Shown one piece after another: positions 35,912 to 43,991 of a stretch of DNA of 64,000 bases. The notes below the pieces were generated by a model that did not search any database, had not been told where the DNA came from, and saw only the letters and a list, made by a program, of their open reading frames with translations. The first letter of the stretch is position 1. Each line of letters starts with the position of its first letter. Made by a program: the position numbers and the translations under genes. Source of the stretch: Mucilaginibacter sp. 14171R-50 (GTDB taxonomy: Bacteria; Bacteroidota; Bacteroidia; Sphingobacteriales; Sphingobacteriaceae); assembly GCF_010093045.1 (NCBI RefSeq), contig NZ_CP048115.1, positions 1,178,001-1,242,000 of the forward strand. The letters run 5' to 3'.

Positions 35912-35919
35912 TACTTTTG
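35912..35919 (+). promoter_or_regulatory. sdh operon promoter -7 box
   Basis: TACTTTTG matches TAnnTTTG and lies 21 bp before the sdhC ATG. No clear -33 element was seen. Confidence 0.6.
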
Positions 35920-35940
35920 CCTAAATAAATCTGATCAATA

Positions 35941-36723
35941 ATGAGCGAATTTAAACAAACCTTTAACTCATCACTGGGAAAAAAGCTGATAATGGCTTTA
36001 ACAGGCTTGTTTTTGTGTACTTTTTTAATTGTGCACCTGGGCGGTAACCTCTTGCTTTTTAAGCACGACCAGGGTTTTGCATTTAACAGCTACGCAAATT
36101 TCTTAACGCATTTTCCACCCATCGAAGTTATCGCCTGGCTGTTGTACCTGGCTATTATAGTGCACAGCATTTACGCCCTTGTATTAACTATTAAAAACCG
36201 CAGGGCAAGGCCGGTAGGTTATGCTGTGCAAACCAAATCTCCTGCTTCATGGTCATCAAAGAACATGGGCTTGCTGGGTTCTATCCTGTTTTTGTTTATC
36301 GTTATTCACATGGGCGATTTTTGGTTCACCTATAAGTATAACAATATATTAGGTTTTAAGGAATACCGCACCAACCTGGCAACTAACGAAACCACAGTAT
36401 CTGACTATACCCCTGCAACGCCTGACTTTGAACGGTCGATATCTACGGAGAACAACGTAGAGATCATTCGTGTAAAAGACCTGCACGCGCGTATACAAAG
36501 CAGTTTCAGCAACATATTTTATGTGATATTTTACGTAATAGCAATGGGCGCGGTATCGTTCCACTTGCTGCATGGGTTCCAAAGCGCGTTTCATACGCTG
36601 GGTTGGGTGCATCGAAAATACAAGCCAATAGTTTATTTTTTTGGCACCTGGCTGTTTGCGGTGATCATACCTCTGGGTTTTGCGCTGATGCCGGTAGTTT
36701 ATTACATACAGAGTTTAAAATAA
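35941..36723 (+). CDS. sdhC: Succinate dehydrogenase cytochrome b subunit
   Basis: 260 aa with five hydrophobic segments, the single large anchor of the B-type succinate:quinone reductase found in Bacteroidetes and Bacillus. Candidate haem ligands are the His residues in LIVHLGGNLL, IVHSIYAL, FIVIHMGDFW and FHLLHGFQ. It binds di-haem b and reduces menaquinone. The three-gene order C-A-B agrees with this type. Confidence 0.95.
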   Translation: MSEFKQTFNSSLGKKLIMALTGLFLCTFLIVHLGGNLLLFKHDQGFAFNSYANFLTHFPPIEVIAWLLYLAIIVHSIYALVLTIKNRRARPVGYAVQTKSPASWSSKNMGLLGSILFLFIVIHMGDFWFTYKYNNILGFKEYRTNLATNETTVSDYTPATPDFERSISTENNVEIIRVKDLHARIQSSFSNIFYVIFYVIAMGAVSFHLLHGFQSAFHTLGWVHRKYKPIVYFFGTWLFAVIIPLGFALMPVVYYIQSLK

Positions 36724-36744
36724 TTTACGAATTGCAACTTGGAT

Positions 36745-36795
36745 TGAACGGTATTCGTAAATCTAAAGATCGTAATTCTAAAATCGTAAATAGAA
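36745..36795 (+). repeat. Short AT-rich repeats in the sdhC-sdhA spacer
   Basis: Units of the type ATTCGTAAATCTAAAG, ATCGTAATTCTAAA and ATCGTAAAT follow each other. The spacer is 76 bp, long for this operon, and carries no gene. Confidence 0.4.
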
Positions 36796-36799
36796 ACAA

Positions 36800-38734
36800 A
36801 TGAGTTTAGATGCTAAAATTCCGCAAGGCCCATTAGCCGAAAAATGGAGCAAGCATAAATTTAATTTAAAGCTGGTTAACCCCGCCAATAAGCGTAAGTA
36901 CGATATTATTGTTGTGGGTACAGGCTTAGCGGGCGCTTCGGCGGCGGCATCGCTGGCCGAGCTTGGGTATAACGTTAAATCGTTCTGCTTTCAGGATAGT
37001 CCGCGCCGTGCGCACTCTATTGCGGCGCAGGGTGGTATTAACGCTGCAAAAAATTATCAGAATGACGGAGACAGCGTTTACCGTCTATTTTACGATACCA
37101 TTAAAGGGGGCGATTACCGCTCGCGCGAGGCCAACGTTTACCGCCTTGCCGAGGTATCGGTAAATATCATCGATCAGTGTGTGGCACAAGGCGTTCCCTT
37201 TGCCCGCGAGTACGGCGGCTTACTTGATAACCGCTCATTTGGTGGCGCGCAGGTATCGCGTACATTTTATGCCCGCGGCCAAACAGGCCAGCAGCTTTTG
37301 CTTGGTGCATATTCGGCATTGAACCGCCAGATACACCTGGGCAAAGTAAAGGTATACACCCGCACCGAAATGCTGGACGTGGTAATGATTGACGGCCACG
37401 CCAAAGGCATTGTTACCCGTAACATGAAAACCGGCGAGATAGAAACCCATTCGGGCCATGCGGTGTTACTGGCAACAGGAGGCTACGGTAACGTTTTTTA
37501 CTTATCTACAAACGCCATTGGCAGTAATGTTACCGCTGCATGGCGGGCACATAAGCGCGGCGCTTACTTTGCGAACCCTTGTTATACCCAAATACACCCC
37601 ACTTGTATACCGGTTACAGGCGATCATCAGAGTAAGCTAACACTGATGTCGGAATCGTTACGTAACGATGGTCGTGTTTGGGCCCCAAAAACGGTGGAGG
37701 TGGCCGAAAAGCTGCGCAAAAAGGAAATAACCGCGGCGGAGGTAAAAGAAGAAGACCGCGATTACTTCCTGGAAAGAAAGTACCCGGCATTTGGTAACCT
37801 TGTTCCACGCGATGTGGCATCGCGTAACGCTAAGGAAATGGTTGATGATGGCCGCGGTGTTGGTGGTTCGGGTTTTGCGGTGTTCCTTGATTTTGCCGAA
37901 GCTATACAACGTTTGGGTGAGGATACCGTACGCGCAAAATATGGTAACCTGTTTGATATGTACTATCAAATTACCGACGAAAACCCTTACAAACAACCAA
38001 TGCGCATTTACCCGGCGGTGCATTACACCATGGGCGGCCTTTGGGTTGATTATAACCTGAGCACCAATGTACCAGGCTTATATGCCATGGGCGAATGTAA
38101 CTTTAGCGACCACGGTGCAAACCGCCTTGGTGCATCTGCCTTGATGCAGGGCCTCGCCGATGGTTACTTTGTTATACCATACACTTTAGGCGATTACCTG
38201 GCTACCATAGGCCCTAAGCCTGTTGATAAAAACCACCCTGCTTTTGAACAAACCAGACAGGATGTAGTAGCTTATGTAAACAAACTGCTGGCGCTTAATG
38301 GTACAAAAACCGTTAACGAATATCACCGTGATCTGGGCCATATTATGTGGGAATATTGCGGCATGGCACGTACTGAAGAGGGCCTTACAAAAGCCCTTGG
38401 CCTGATCAAAGAGCTAAAGGCTGACTTTTGGAAAAATGCCATTGTAACCGGCGAAAACGAAGAGTTTAACCTTGCGCTTGAAAGGGCCGGTCGCGTTGCA
38501 GATTTTATTGAGCTTGGAGAACTGATGGTTACCGACGCTTTAATGCGCCGCGAATCGTGCGGGGGCCACTTCCGGTTAGAATCGCAAACCGAAGAGGGTG
38601 AAGCATTACGCGACGACGAAAATTTTGCTTTTGTTGCAGCATGGGAATATAAAGGCGAAAACCAACCCGAAGAACTGCACAAAGAAGAGCTGGTATATGA
38701 AAATGTTAAGTTAACGCAACGATCTTATAAATAA
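36800..38734 (+). CDS. sdhA: Succinate dehydrogenase flavoprotein subunit
   Basis: 644 aa. The FAD-binding Rossmann start is [36 protein letters not shown] carries the His that binds FAD covalently; [15 protein letters not shown] and the active-site Arg region [15 protein letters not shown] follow. It oxidises succinate to fumarate (or the reverse) on the inner face of the membrane. The stop codon at 38732-38734 touches the left end of the inserted element. Confidence 0.98.
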   Translation: MSLDAKIPQGPLAEKWSKHKFNLKLVNPANKRKYDIIVVGTGLAGASAAASLAELGYNVKSFCFQDSPRRAHSIAAQGGINAAKNYQNDGDSVYRLFYDTIKGGDYRSREANVYRLAEVSVNIIDQCVAQGVPFAREYGGLLDNRSFGGAQVSRTFYARGQTGQQLLLGAYSALNRQIHLGKVKVYTRTEMLDVVMIDGHAKGIVTRNMKTGEIETHSGHAVLLATGGYGNVFYLSTNAIGSNVTAAWRAHKRGAYFANPCYTQIHPTCIPVTGDHQSKLTLMSESLRNDGRVWAPKTVEVAEKLRKKEITAAEVKEEDRDYFLERKYPAFGNLVPRDVASRNAKEMVDDGRGVGGSGFAVFLDFAEAIQRLGEDTVRAKYGNLFDMYYQITDENPYKQPMRIYPAVHYTMGGLWVDYNLSTNVPGLYAMGECNFSDHGANRLGASALMQGLADGYFVIPYTLGDYLATIGPKPVDKNHPAFEQTRQDVVAYVNKLLALNGTKTVNEYHRDLGHIMWEYCGMARTEEGLTKALGLIKELKADFWKNAIVTGENEEFNLALERAGRVADFIELGELMVTDALMRRESCGGHFRLESQTEEGEALRDDENFAFVAAWEYKGENQPEELHKEELVYENVKLTQRSYK

Positions 38735-39198
38735 AGATTTGAGATGTTAGATATGAGATTTGAGACTTTTGTTCTCCTGATATCTAAGATCTCAATTCTC
38801 ATGTCTAAACAGGATGCATAATCTGGCAGAATTGAAAATTTGGAATAAAGCAATTGATTTGGCAGTTGATGTTTACAAAGCCACTTCAAGCTTTCCGAAT
38901 GATGAGCGCTTTGGTTTAACAAGCCAGTTAAGGCGAGCAGCAGTTTCAATTTCGTCAAATATTGCAGAAGGTGCTGGAAGGAATTCTAATAAAGAGTTCT
39001 GTAATTTTTTAGGGATAGCCAATGGGTCATCGTACGAGGTACAAACCCAATTGGTTATATCAAACAAGTTAAGTTTATTAAATACCGATTTGCTGAATGG
39101 GTTATTACAACAGATTGAAGAATTGCAAAAGATGAATTATGCCTTTCAACAAATGTTAAACAAGCCGTCTCAAATCTAAAATCTCATATCTCAAATCT
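38735..39198 (+). mobile_element. 464-bp inverted-repeat element carrying a four-helix-bundle gene
   Basis: The left end 38735-38766 and the right end 39167-39198 are imperfect 32-bp inverted repeats: both begin AGATTTGAGAT from outside and end AGATTTGAGAC, with a differing centre. The left end also holds a second, inverted copy at about 38780-38807 (ATATCTAAGATCTCAATTCT), so it folds as a hairpin. The element starts directly after the sdhA stop and ends 6 bp before the sdhB ATG. No perfect target duplication is seen (ATAA left, ATTAA right). It has no transposase. Confidence 0.7.
38814..39179 (+). CDS. Four helix bundle protein (TIGR02436 / S23 intervening-sequence type)
   Basis: 121 aa. 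The family pattern is clear: [22 protein letters not shown], then the hallmark [26 protein letters not shown] and [15 protein letters not shown]. The fold is a four-helix bundle related to proteins encoded in intervening sequences of 23S rRNA genes and to Avd of diversity-generating retroelements; the function is unknown. The stop codon lies inside the right inverted repeat of the element, so the last residues (SQI) are encoded by the repeat. The insertion is in line with transcription of the sdh operon. Confidence 0.92.
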   Translation: MHNLAELKIWNKAIDLAVDVYKATSSFPNDERFGLTSQLRRAAVSISSNIAEGAGRNSNKEFCNFLGIANGSSYEVQTQLVISNKLSLLNTDLLNGLLQQIEELQKMNYAFQQMLNKPSQI

Positions 39199-39204
39199 AT
39201 TAAG

Positions 39205-39993
39205 ATGAGTGGACACATGAACCTGACGCTGAAAGTATGGCGTCAAAAAAATTCGCAAACCCCCGGCAAGTTTGTGACCTATAAGGCCGAGAATATTTCG
39301 CCGGATATGTCATTCCTTGAAATGCTGGATGTGGTTAACGAAAGCCTGATCCTGAAAAGGGAAGACCCTATTCACTTTGACCACGATTGCCGCGAGGGTA
39401 TTTGCGGTATGTGCTCGTTGTACATCAATGGCCGCCCGCACGGGCCAAAAAGGGCTATTACAACCTGCCAATTGCATATGCGCAGCTTTAGCGATGGCGA
39501 GACCATTACCATTGAGCCATGGCGTTCGGCTGCGTTCCCGATCGTAAAGGATCTGGCGACCGACCGTTCAGCGTTCGACCGTATACAACAGGCCGGCGGT
39601 TACATATCTGTAAACACAGGCGGTGTGCCCGATGCTAATGTAATACCCATCCCCAAGGTAATTGCCGACGAGGCCTTTAATTCGGCTACCTGTATTGGTT
39701 GCGGTGCATGCGTTGCCGCATGTAAAAATGCTTCGGCAATGCTGTTTACTTCGGCTAAAATAACACAGCTGGGTTTATTGCCGCAAGGCCAGACCGAGCG
39801 TTATAGCCGTGTACAGGCTATGGTGGCACAAATGGATAAAGAAGGCTTTGGTAACTGTACCAACACCGGTGCCTGCGAGGCAGAATGCCCTAAGGAAATA
39901 ACCCTGACCAATATTGCCCGCATGAACAACGACTTTTTCAGTGCCAAGCTTTTCCGCGAAGAGCACGCGCATGACCACACCGGCGGCGAATAA
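39205..39993 (+). CDS. sdhB: Succinate dehydrogenase iron-sulfur subunit
   Basis: 262 aa. The N-terminal [2Fe-2S] site is in [18 protein letters not shown] plus a later Cys (ITTCQLH). The C-terminal domain carries [15 protein letters not shown] and [15 protein letters not shown] for the [4Fe-4S] and [3Fe-4S] clusters. It carries electrons from SdhA to the haem/quinone site of SdhC. The ATG follows the inserted element by 6 bp; expression must pass through it. Confidence 0.98.
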   Translation: MSGHMNLTLKVWRQKNSQTPGKFVTYKAENISPDMSFLEMLDVVNESLILKREDPIHFDHDCREGICGMCSLYINGRPHGPKRAITTCQLHMRSFSDGETITIEPWRSAAFPIVKDLATDRSAFDRIQQAGGYISVNTGGVPDANVIPIPKVIADEAFNSATCIGCGACVAACKNASAMLFTSAKITQLGLLPQGQTERYSRVQAMVAQMDKEGFGNCTNTGACEAECPKEITLTNIARMNNDFFSAKLFREEHAHDHTGGE

Positions 39994-40018
39994 TATTATA
40001 TACAAGAACTCACAAACA

Positions 40019-40050
40019 AAAAGCCCGGCTGCAATTGCAGCCGGGCTTTT
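40019..40050 (+). terminator. Terminator of the sdh operon
   Basis: AAAAGCCCGGCTGCA and its exact complement form a 15-bp stem with almost no loop, ending in TTTT. It lies 25 bp after the sdhB stop and can also serve the convergent thioredoxin gene. Confidence 0.93.
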
Positions 40051-40088
40051 ATTCGTTTTGCGCTTGCCTCGACAGGGTAGCCGAGGCC

Positions 40089-40571
40089 TTAAATTTTCTT
40101 GATCGCGGCTAACAAGTCGCTCGCCTCAGGTTGTTTCTCAAACGTTTGCACCAGTTTACCACCTTTATTATAAATGGCTACAAACGGCGTATGCTTAAGC
40201 TGATAAAAACGCTGCACAGTATAAGTGTAGCCTTCGGTGCCTAAAATAAAATTAGGCCATGCGGTTAAGCCATAATCCTTCTGAAAACTTTTCACCATCC
40301 TGATATCACTAAAAGTTATCATCACCACCTGTATATCCTTAAAACTCTTCATATAAGGTTTCATGTCATTTATCAGCTTCTGGCAATGCGGGCAATCGGG
40401 GGCAAAGTAAATGATCATTACCGGTTTGTTCTTTGTAAGGTCTGCCGGTGTAACTGTTTGGTCGTTAGTGGTTAATATTTTATACGGAGGGATTGTGGTG
40501 GGGATAGTTTGAGCCTGTGTGCACGAAAAGCCGGCTACCACGATAAATAATAAGAATATAAGTCTCTTCAT
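40089..40571 (-). CDS. Thioredoxin-like lipoprotein with CPHC active site
   Basis: 160 aa from ATG 40571 (MKRLIFLLF). The signal peptide ends in AGFSC, a likely lipobox. The TlpA/AhpC-type fold shows IIYFAPDCPHCQKL (active site CPHC) and the cis-Pro loop LKHTPFVAIY. It is probably a periplasmic thiol-disulfide oxidoreductase. It lies 26 bp behind the Gfo/Idh gene on the same strand. Confidence 0.9.
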   Translation of the reverse strand: MKRLIFLLFIVVAGFSCTQAQTIPTTIPPYKILTTNDQTVTPADLTKNKPVMIIYFAPDCPHCQKLINDMKPYMKSFKDIQVVMITFSDIRMVKSFQKDYGLTAWPNFILGTEGYTYTVQRFYQLKHTPFVAIYNKGGKLVQTFEKQPEASDLLAAIKKI

Positions 40572-40597
40572 TTGTTTAATTGTCATTGTACAATAAA

Positions 40598-41614
40598 TTA
40601 AGCCTCCAGCATTTCCAGTTGCCAGGCAATATGTTCTTCAGTTACAGGAAATAACGCGTTATTGCGTATTGTATGATAAACGGCATCGAATATTTGGGTG
40701 TAATCGCCTTTTTTCGATGCTATTGGCTCGGTGCACTTTTGGTTATCTATGCCCACTGTTGTAAGATGGCCCTCGTTGCCGGCCGGCTCAACCCCATAAG
40801 CAGGATCGGTTGGCATCATGCCTTTGTCCAACTGCGCCTCTTGCACATCAGTACGGTTTTTTATGAAGCTGCCGTTTTTGCCATGCACTACAAAACCGGG
40901 TGTTTCGCCGGCTATAAGCAGGCCCGATGTTAAATAAACGTTTAGTTGGTTGGGGTAAATAAGGTGATAGTTAAAGTAGTCGGGCACTTCAGATCCATCC
41001 CGGTATATGCCTGTGGTTTTACGGAAAGATAACGGCTTGCCAAATAAACTTATCGCGTTATCAAGCAAGTGCGGGCCCAGATCATAAACCAGGCCGTTTG
41101 CCGGCGTAGTTTTTGTTTCTTTAAACGATTTTACGCCCAGCGCAGCTTTATACCTGTCCATACGGAAGGTTGCCTCTATTAGATCGCCCAGCCGGCCACT
41201 TTCAATTACTTCTTTGGTTGATAAAAAGCCGCTGTCATATCTGCGGTTCTGGTATATCATAACATGCTTACCCAACCTGCGGCCAAGTTCAAATAATTCT
41301 TTTACTTCGGCAACCGTGGCTGCAGCGGGTTTTTCTATAAGTACATGTTTGCCGGCGTTTAAGGCTTTAACAGCATGCTCATAGTGAAGGTAGCTGGGCG
41401 TGTTAACAATTATCAGCTCAATTTCGTCATCGTTTAACAAATCATCAATATTGTTGTAGCTGATGATATCCGGGTATATGTTGGCCGCTTTTTTATCGTG
41501 GCGCTCAACTACAGCTTTTAATGTAAAGCCGGGATTGGTGCTAACGAACGGCGCGTGAAATATTCGCCCGGACATGCCGTAGGCCATTAAGCCTGTAACT
41601 ATAGGTGCTGACAT
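40598..41614 (-). CDS. Gfo/Idh/MocA family oxidoreductase, cytoplasmic
   Basis: 338 aa, no signal peptide. The Rossmann start IVTGLMAYGMSGRIFHAPF is the form seen in the YdgJ/YhhX-like subgroup, with the hallmark HVLIEKPAAAT (EKP) and the C-terminal domain motif NGLVYDLGPHLLDNAISLFG holding the catalytic His region. It probably oxidises a sugar with NAD(P). First gene of a two-gene minus-strand unit. Confidence 0.92.
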   Translation of the reverse strand: MSAPIVTGLMAYGMSGRIFHAPFVSTNPGFTLKAVVERHDKKAANIYPDIISYNNIDDLLNDDEIELIIVNTPSYLHYEHAVKALNAGKHVLIEKPAAATVAEVKELFELGRRLGKHVMIYQNRRYDSGFLSTKEVIESGRLGDLIEATFRMDRYKAALGVKSFKETKTTPANGLVYDLGPHLLDNAISLFGKPLSFRKTTGIYRDGSEVPDYFNYHLIYPNQLNVYLTSGLLIAGETPGFVVHGKNGSFIKNRTDVQEAQLDKGMMPTDPAYGVEPAGNEGHLTTVGIDNQKCTEPIASKKGDYTQIFDAVYHTIRNNALFPVTEEHIAWQLEMLEA

Positions 41615-41664
41615 GACGGTAAATTTATCATATTAACAGGTATCAACATAAAATATTCCAAATA

Positions 41665-41698
41665 AAAAGGGATAAGCTTATGCCTATCCCTTTTCATC
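41665..41698. terminator. Terminator after the DUF4142 gene
   Basis: AAAAGGGATA and TATCCCTTTT form a 10-bp stem with a 10-nt loop and A/T-rich flanks on both sides. It lies 16 bp beyond the DUF4142 stop on the minus strand. Confidence 0.75.
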
Positions 41699-41713
41699 TA
41701 AATTAGTTTAAGC

Positions 41714-42295
41714 TTATTTCATGCTGCTTTGTATCGCTTCAATTTTAGCTAAGTGCGCTTTAACTGTAGGCAGCGTTTTGGTAGCAAAAGCCATCAGGTC
41801 GGCGTCTTTACAATTTTTCGATGCATCTTCTAACATCGACGCTACTTTTTTATGTCCGTCTACCATAGCGTCAACGTATGCTTTGTCAAAATCTTTACCC
41901 GATTTTGCAGCAAGGTCGGCAGCCATCTTTTGATGGTCAGCATCCGGTGCGGTTGGCAAAGTAATATTCTTTGTTTTGGCTATTGCCATTAATTCTTCAT
42001 TGGCTTTGGTGTGGTCCATTACCATCATATTGCCAAACTCCTTAACGCGCGGATCAACGGCCTTCTCTGAAGCCAGTTTACCTGCTGCAACTTCGGCCAT
42101 GCCCGCGTTTGCGGCATCAGTAGCAAATTTTGCATCGTTTTCATCAACCGCTATACCGGTTGCGCCGGTCGTGGTGGTGTCTTTCACCGCGTTTACACTA
42201 TCGGCAGATTCTTTGCTGTCTTTGGCGGCATTGTTACAGGCCTGGAATGATAAGGCTGCTATAGCCATCATTGCCACTAAACTTAATTTTTTCAT
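41714..42295 (-). CDS. DUF4142 domain lipoprotein
   Basis: 193 aa. The signal peptide ends in the lipobox SFQAC, then an Asp/Ser/Thr-rich linker. Residues ~50-190 are the DUF4142 helical domain (ferritin-like), with the family pattern FATDAANAGMAEVAAGKLASEKAVDPRVKEFGNMMVMDHTKAN. Function unknown; such proteins are often stress-induced in Bacteroidetes. Monocistronic. Confidence 0.92.
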   Translation of the reverse strand: MKKLSLVAMMAIAALSFQACNNAAKDSKESADSVNAVKDTTTTGATGIAVDENDAKFATDAANAGMAEVAAGKLASEKAVDPRVKEFGNMMVMDHTKANEELMAIAKTKNITLPTAPDADHQKMAADLAAKSGKDFDKAYVDAMVDGHKKVASMLEDASKNCKDADLMAFATKTLPTVKAHLAKIEAIQSSMK

Positions 42296-42384
42296 TTTTG
42301 TGGTATTTTTAGTTTTATAGTTAACAACGTTTATCCCAGATAGTTTTGTTTGAAGTATCTATCGTTTGTTTGGGTGCGTTATTG

Positions 42385-42414
42385 TTGTTATACCTTAAAC
42401 TTTTATTATTTTTG
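42385..42414 (+). promoter_or_regulatory. gcvH promoter
   Basis: TTG at 42385-42387, a 19-bp spacer and TATTTTTG at 42407-42414 match the Bacteroidetes pattern, 19 bp before the gcvH ATG. Confidence 0.65.
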
Positions 42415-42433
42415 ACAACATAAATTAAACCAT

Positions 42434-42814
42434 ATGAATTTTCCGGCAGAGTTAAAATACACAAGCGATCACGAATGGATACGCGTTGAAGGCGATGAAG
42501 CTTACATCGGTATCACAGAGTTTGCCCAGGGCGAATTAGGCGATATTGTTTACATAGACATTAATACAGTAGGCCAGGATGTTACCAAAGAATCTGTTTT
42601 TGGTACGGTAGAAGCTGTAAAAACGGTATCTGATCTGTTCATGCCGGTTGACGGTACAATTTTAGAAGTAAACAAACAGTTAGACAGCCAGCCCGAGTTA
42701 GTGAACTCTGATCCGTATGGAGAAGGATGGATGGTAAAAGTTAAGCTAAACAACCCTGCCGATGCAGACAGCCTTTTATCTGCCGACGCTTATAAGGGCG
42801 TGATAGGCCAATAA
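42434..42814 (+). CDS. gcvH: Glycine cleavage system H protein
   Basis: 126 aa. The lipoyl domain is complete: [34 protein letters not shown], and the lipoylated Lys is in [19 protein letters not shown]. The H protein shuttles the aminomethyl group between the P and T proteins. The other gcv genes are not in the window. It starts a tight four-gene plus-strand unit. Confidence 0.97.
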   Translation: MNFPAELKYTSDHEWIRVEGDEAYIGITEFAQGELGDIVYIDINTVGQDVTKESVFGTVEAVKTVSDLFMPVDGTILEVNKQLDSQPELVNSDPYGEGWMVKVKLNNPADADSLLSADAYKGVIGQ

Positions 42815-42817
42815 TTA

Positions 42818-43213
42818 ATGAAACAAACGCTAAAATATTACGGGCCTGCTATTTTGTGGGCCTTTTTTATTTTGACAATATGCGCTATCCCAATGGGGGG
42901 TGTTGGCAATTCGCAACTGTTTTTCCCGGGGTTTGATAAACTGGTGCATTGTGGGTTGTTTTTTGTGCTTTCGGTTTTGTATTGTTATGGTAGTATCCGT
43001 AAATGGAAAACCCGTAGCATACGTATCGAGATAGCGATGAAGAACACCATTGTATTGGTAAGCTATGGCGCATTAATTGAAATGCTGCAGCGATACCTTT
43101 TTACCTGGCGTAGCGGCGACTGGAATGATTTGCTGGCCGATGCTATTGGCGGCTGTATGGGTATATTTGCCGTGTTGTTAACCAGTAACGCTATCAATCA
43201 TGAAAACAGTTAA
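42818..43213 (+). CDS. VanZ-like membrane protein
   Basis: 131 aa, four hydrophobic segments. The VanZ family patterns GFDKLVHCGLFFVLSVLY and EMLQRYLFTWRSGDWNDLLADAIGG are present. The role is unknown beyond a link to teicoplanin resistance in enterococci. It lies 3 bp behind gcvH, an arrangement often seen in Bacteroidetes. Confidence 0.9.
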   Translation: MKQTLKYYGPAILWAFFILTICAIPMGGVGNSQLFFPGFDKLVHCGLFFVLSVLYCYGSIRKWKTRSIRIEIAMKNTIVLVSYGALIEMLQRYLFTWRSGDWNDLLADAIGGCMGIFAVLLTSNAINHENS

Positions 43214-43337
43214 ATACGTTATTGCCGTTTTAGTAATTACCGTTACACTTTCATCGTGCGGGTTATTTAAAAAAGATTGTAACTGCCCCCATTTTGGCTT
43301 GATAAGCCACAAAATTGTACAGCAACACCATGTATAA
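43200..43337 (+). CDS. Small lipoprotein (45 aa)
   Basis: ATG at 43200 overlaps the end of the vanZ-like gene by 14 bp, and the frame ends with TAA at 43335-43337. The peptide has a Lys start, a hydrophobic stretch and the lipobox LSSC (Cys20), followed by GLFKKDCNCP. The tight overlap on both sides, with the next gene starting 8 bp before its end, argues that it is real and translationally coupled. Function unknown. Confidence 0.7.
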   Translation: MKTVKYVIAVLVITVTLSSCGLFKKDCNCPHFGLISHKIVQQHHV

Positions 43338-43698
43338 GATGGTCCCGCTATTTAAATGCACAAGTATGCAGGCGGCTATTGATTTTTATACAGGCGTGCT
43401 CAATTTCAAATTAAAATACTCCCAAGCTTCTGCCTCTGATGGTGTAGTAGATATTATTGCTGACGGAGCAGAGCTGCAGCTCACCGTTTACGAAAGCCCA
43501 ACGTTGTTTAAGTCAGTCGCCAATGTTTGGGTAAACGATGTAGATAGCCTTTTTAATTTATATGTAAGCCGGGGGTTGGATATTACAGGGAAAGAAAATT
43601 CGCCGGTTCATCTGGGGCCGGTAGACCAGACCTGGGGCAACCGTGAATTTTATGTTACTGATGCCGACGGGAACACACTCCGATTTTGTCAGGAATAA
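43330..43698 (+). CDS. VOC / glyoxalase-superfamily protein
   Basis: 122 aa from the ATG at 43330; the longer frame from 43315 lies inside the small lipoprotein gene. Two beta-alpha-beta-beta-beta modules are visible: MVPLFKCTSMQAAIDFYTGVLNF at the start and VDQTWGNREFYVTDADGNTLRF at the end. It resembles bleomycin-resistance-like proteins; substrate unknown. Confidence 0.88.
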   Translation: MYKMVPLFKCTSMQAAIDFYTGVLNFKLKYSQASASDGVVDIIADGAELQLTVYESPTLFKSVANVWVNDVDSLFNLYVSRGLDITGKENSPVHLGPVDQTWGNREFYVTDADGNTLRFCQE

Positions 43699-43719
43699 TA
43701 AATCTTTACATTGTTCTTA

Positions 43720-43750
43720 TTTGGATTTGTTATAAATAAGCTTACATTTG
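43720..43750 (+). promoter_or_regulatory. feoAB promoter
   Basis: TTTG at 43720-43723, a 19-bp spacer and TACATTTG at 43743-43750 give a full -33/-7 match, 18 bp before the feoA ATG. No clear Fur box was identified. Confidence 0.7.
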
Positions 43751-43768
43751 TGATCTAAATTAACGCAA

Positions 43769-43984
43769 ATGACCCTGGAACAGCTTGAAGTAGGAGAAAC
43801 CGGAATAGTAAAGGAGTTTACTGACCTGGAAATGTCTGTAAAGCTGATGGAGATGGGTTGCCTTCCCGGCGAACCTGTTAAAGTAGCCCGTGTTGCCCCT
43901 CTTGGCGATCCTATAGCTATCCATGTATCGGGCTACCAGCTAAGTTTACGCAGGTTCGAGGCGTCGACCATAATTTTGCAATAG
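43769..43984 (+). CDS. feoA: Ferrous iron transport protein A
   Basis: 71 aa, a single SH3-like FeoA domain (GETGIVKEFTDLEMSVKLMEMGCLPGEPVKVARVAPLGDPIAIHVSGYQLSLRRFEA in outline, with the typical LMEMGCLPG turn). It is thought to help FeoB. It lies 7 bp before feoB. Confidence 0.93.
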   Translation: MTLEQLEVGETGIVKEFTDLEMSVKLMEMGCLPGEPVKVARVAPLGDPIAIHVSGYQLSLRRFEASTIILQ

Positions 43985-43991
43985 TATTTCA

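Noticed and set aside
38814..39179. Four-helix-bundle gene as a real subunit or assembly factor of succinate dehydrogenase
   Set aside because: It is flanked by inverted repeats, its stop codon is in the repeat and its family is unrelated to Sdh assembly factors.
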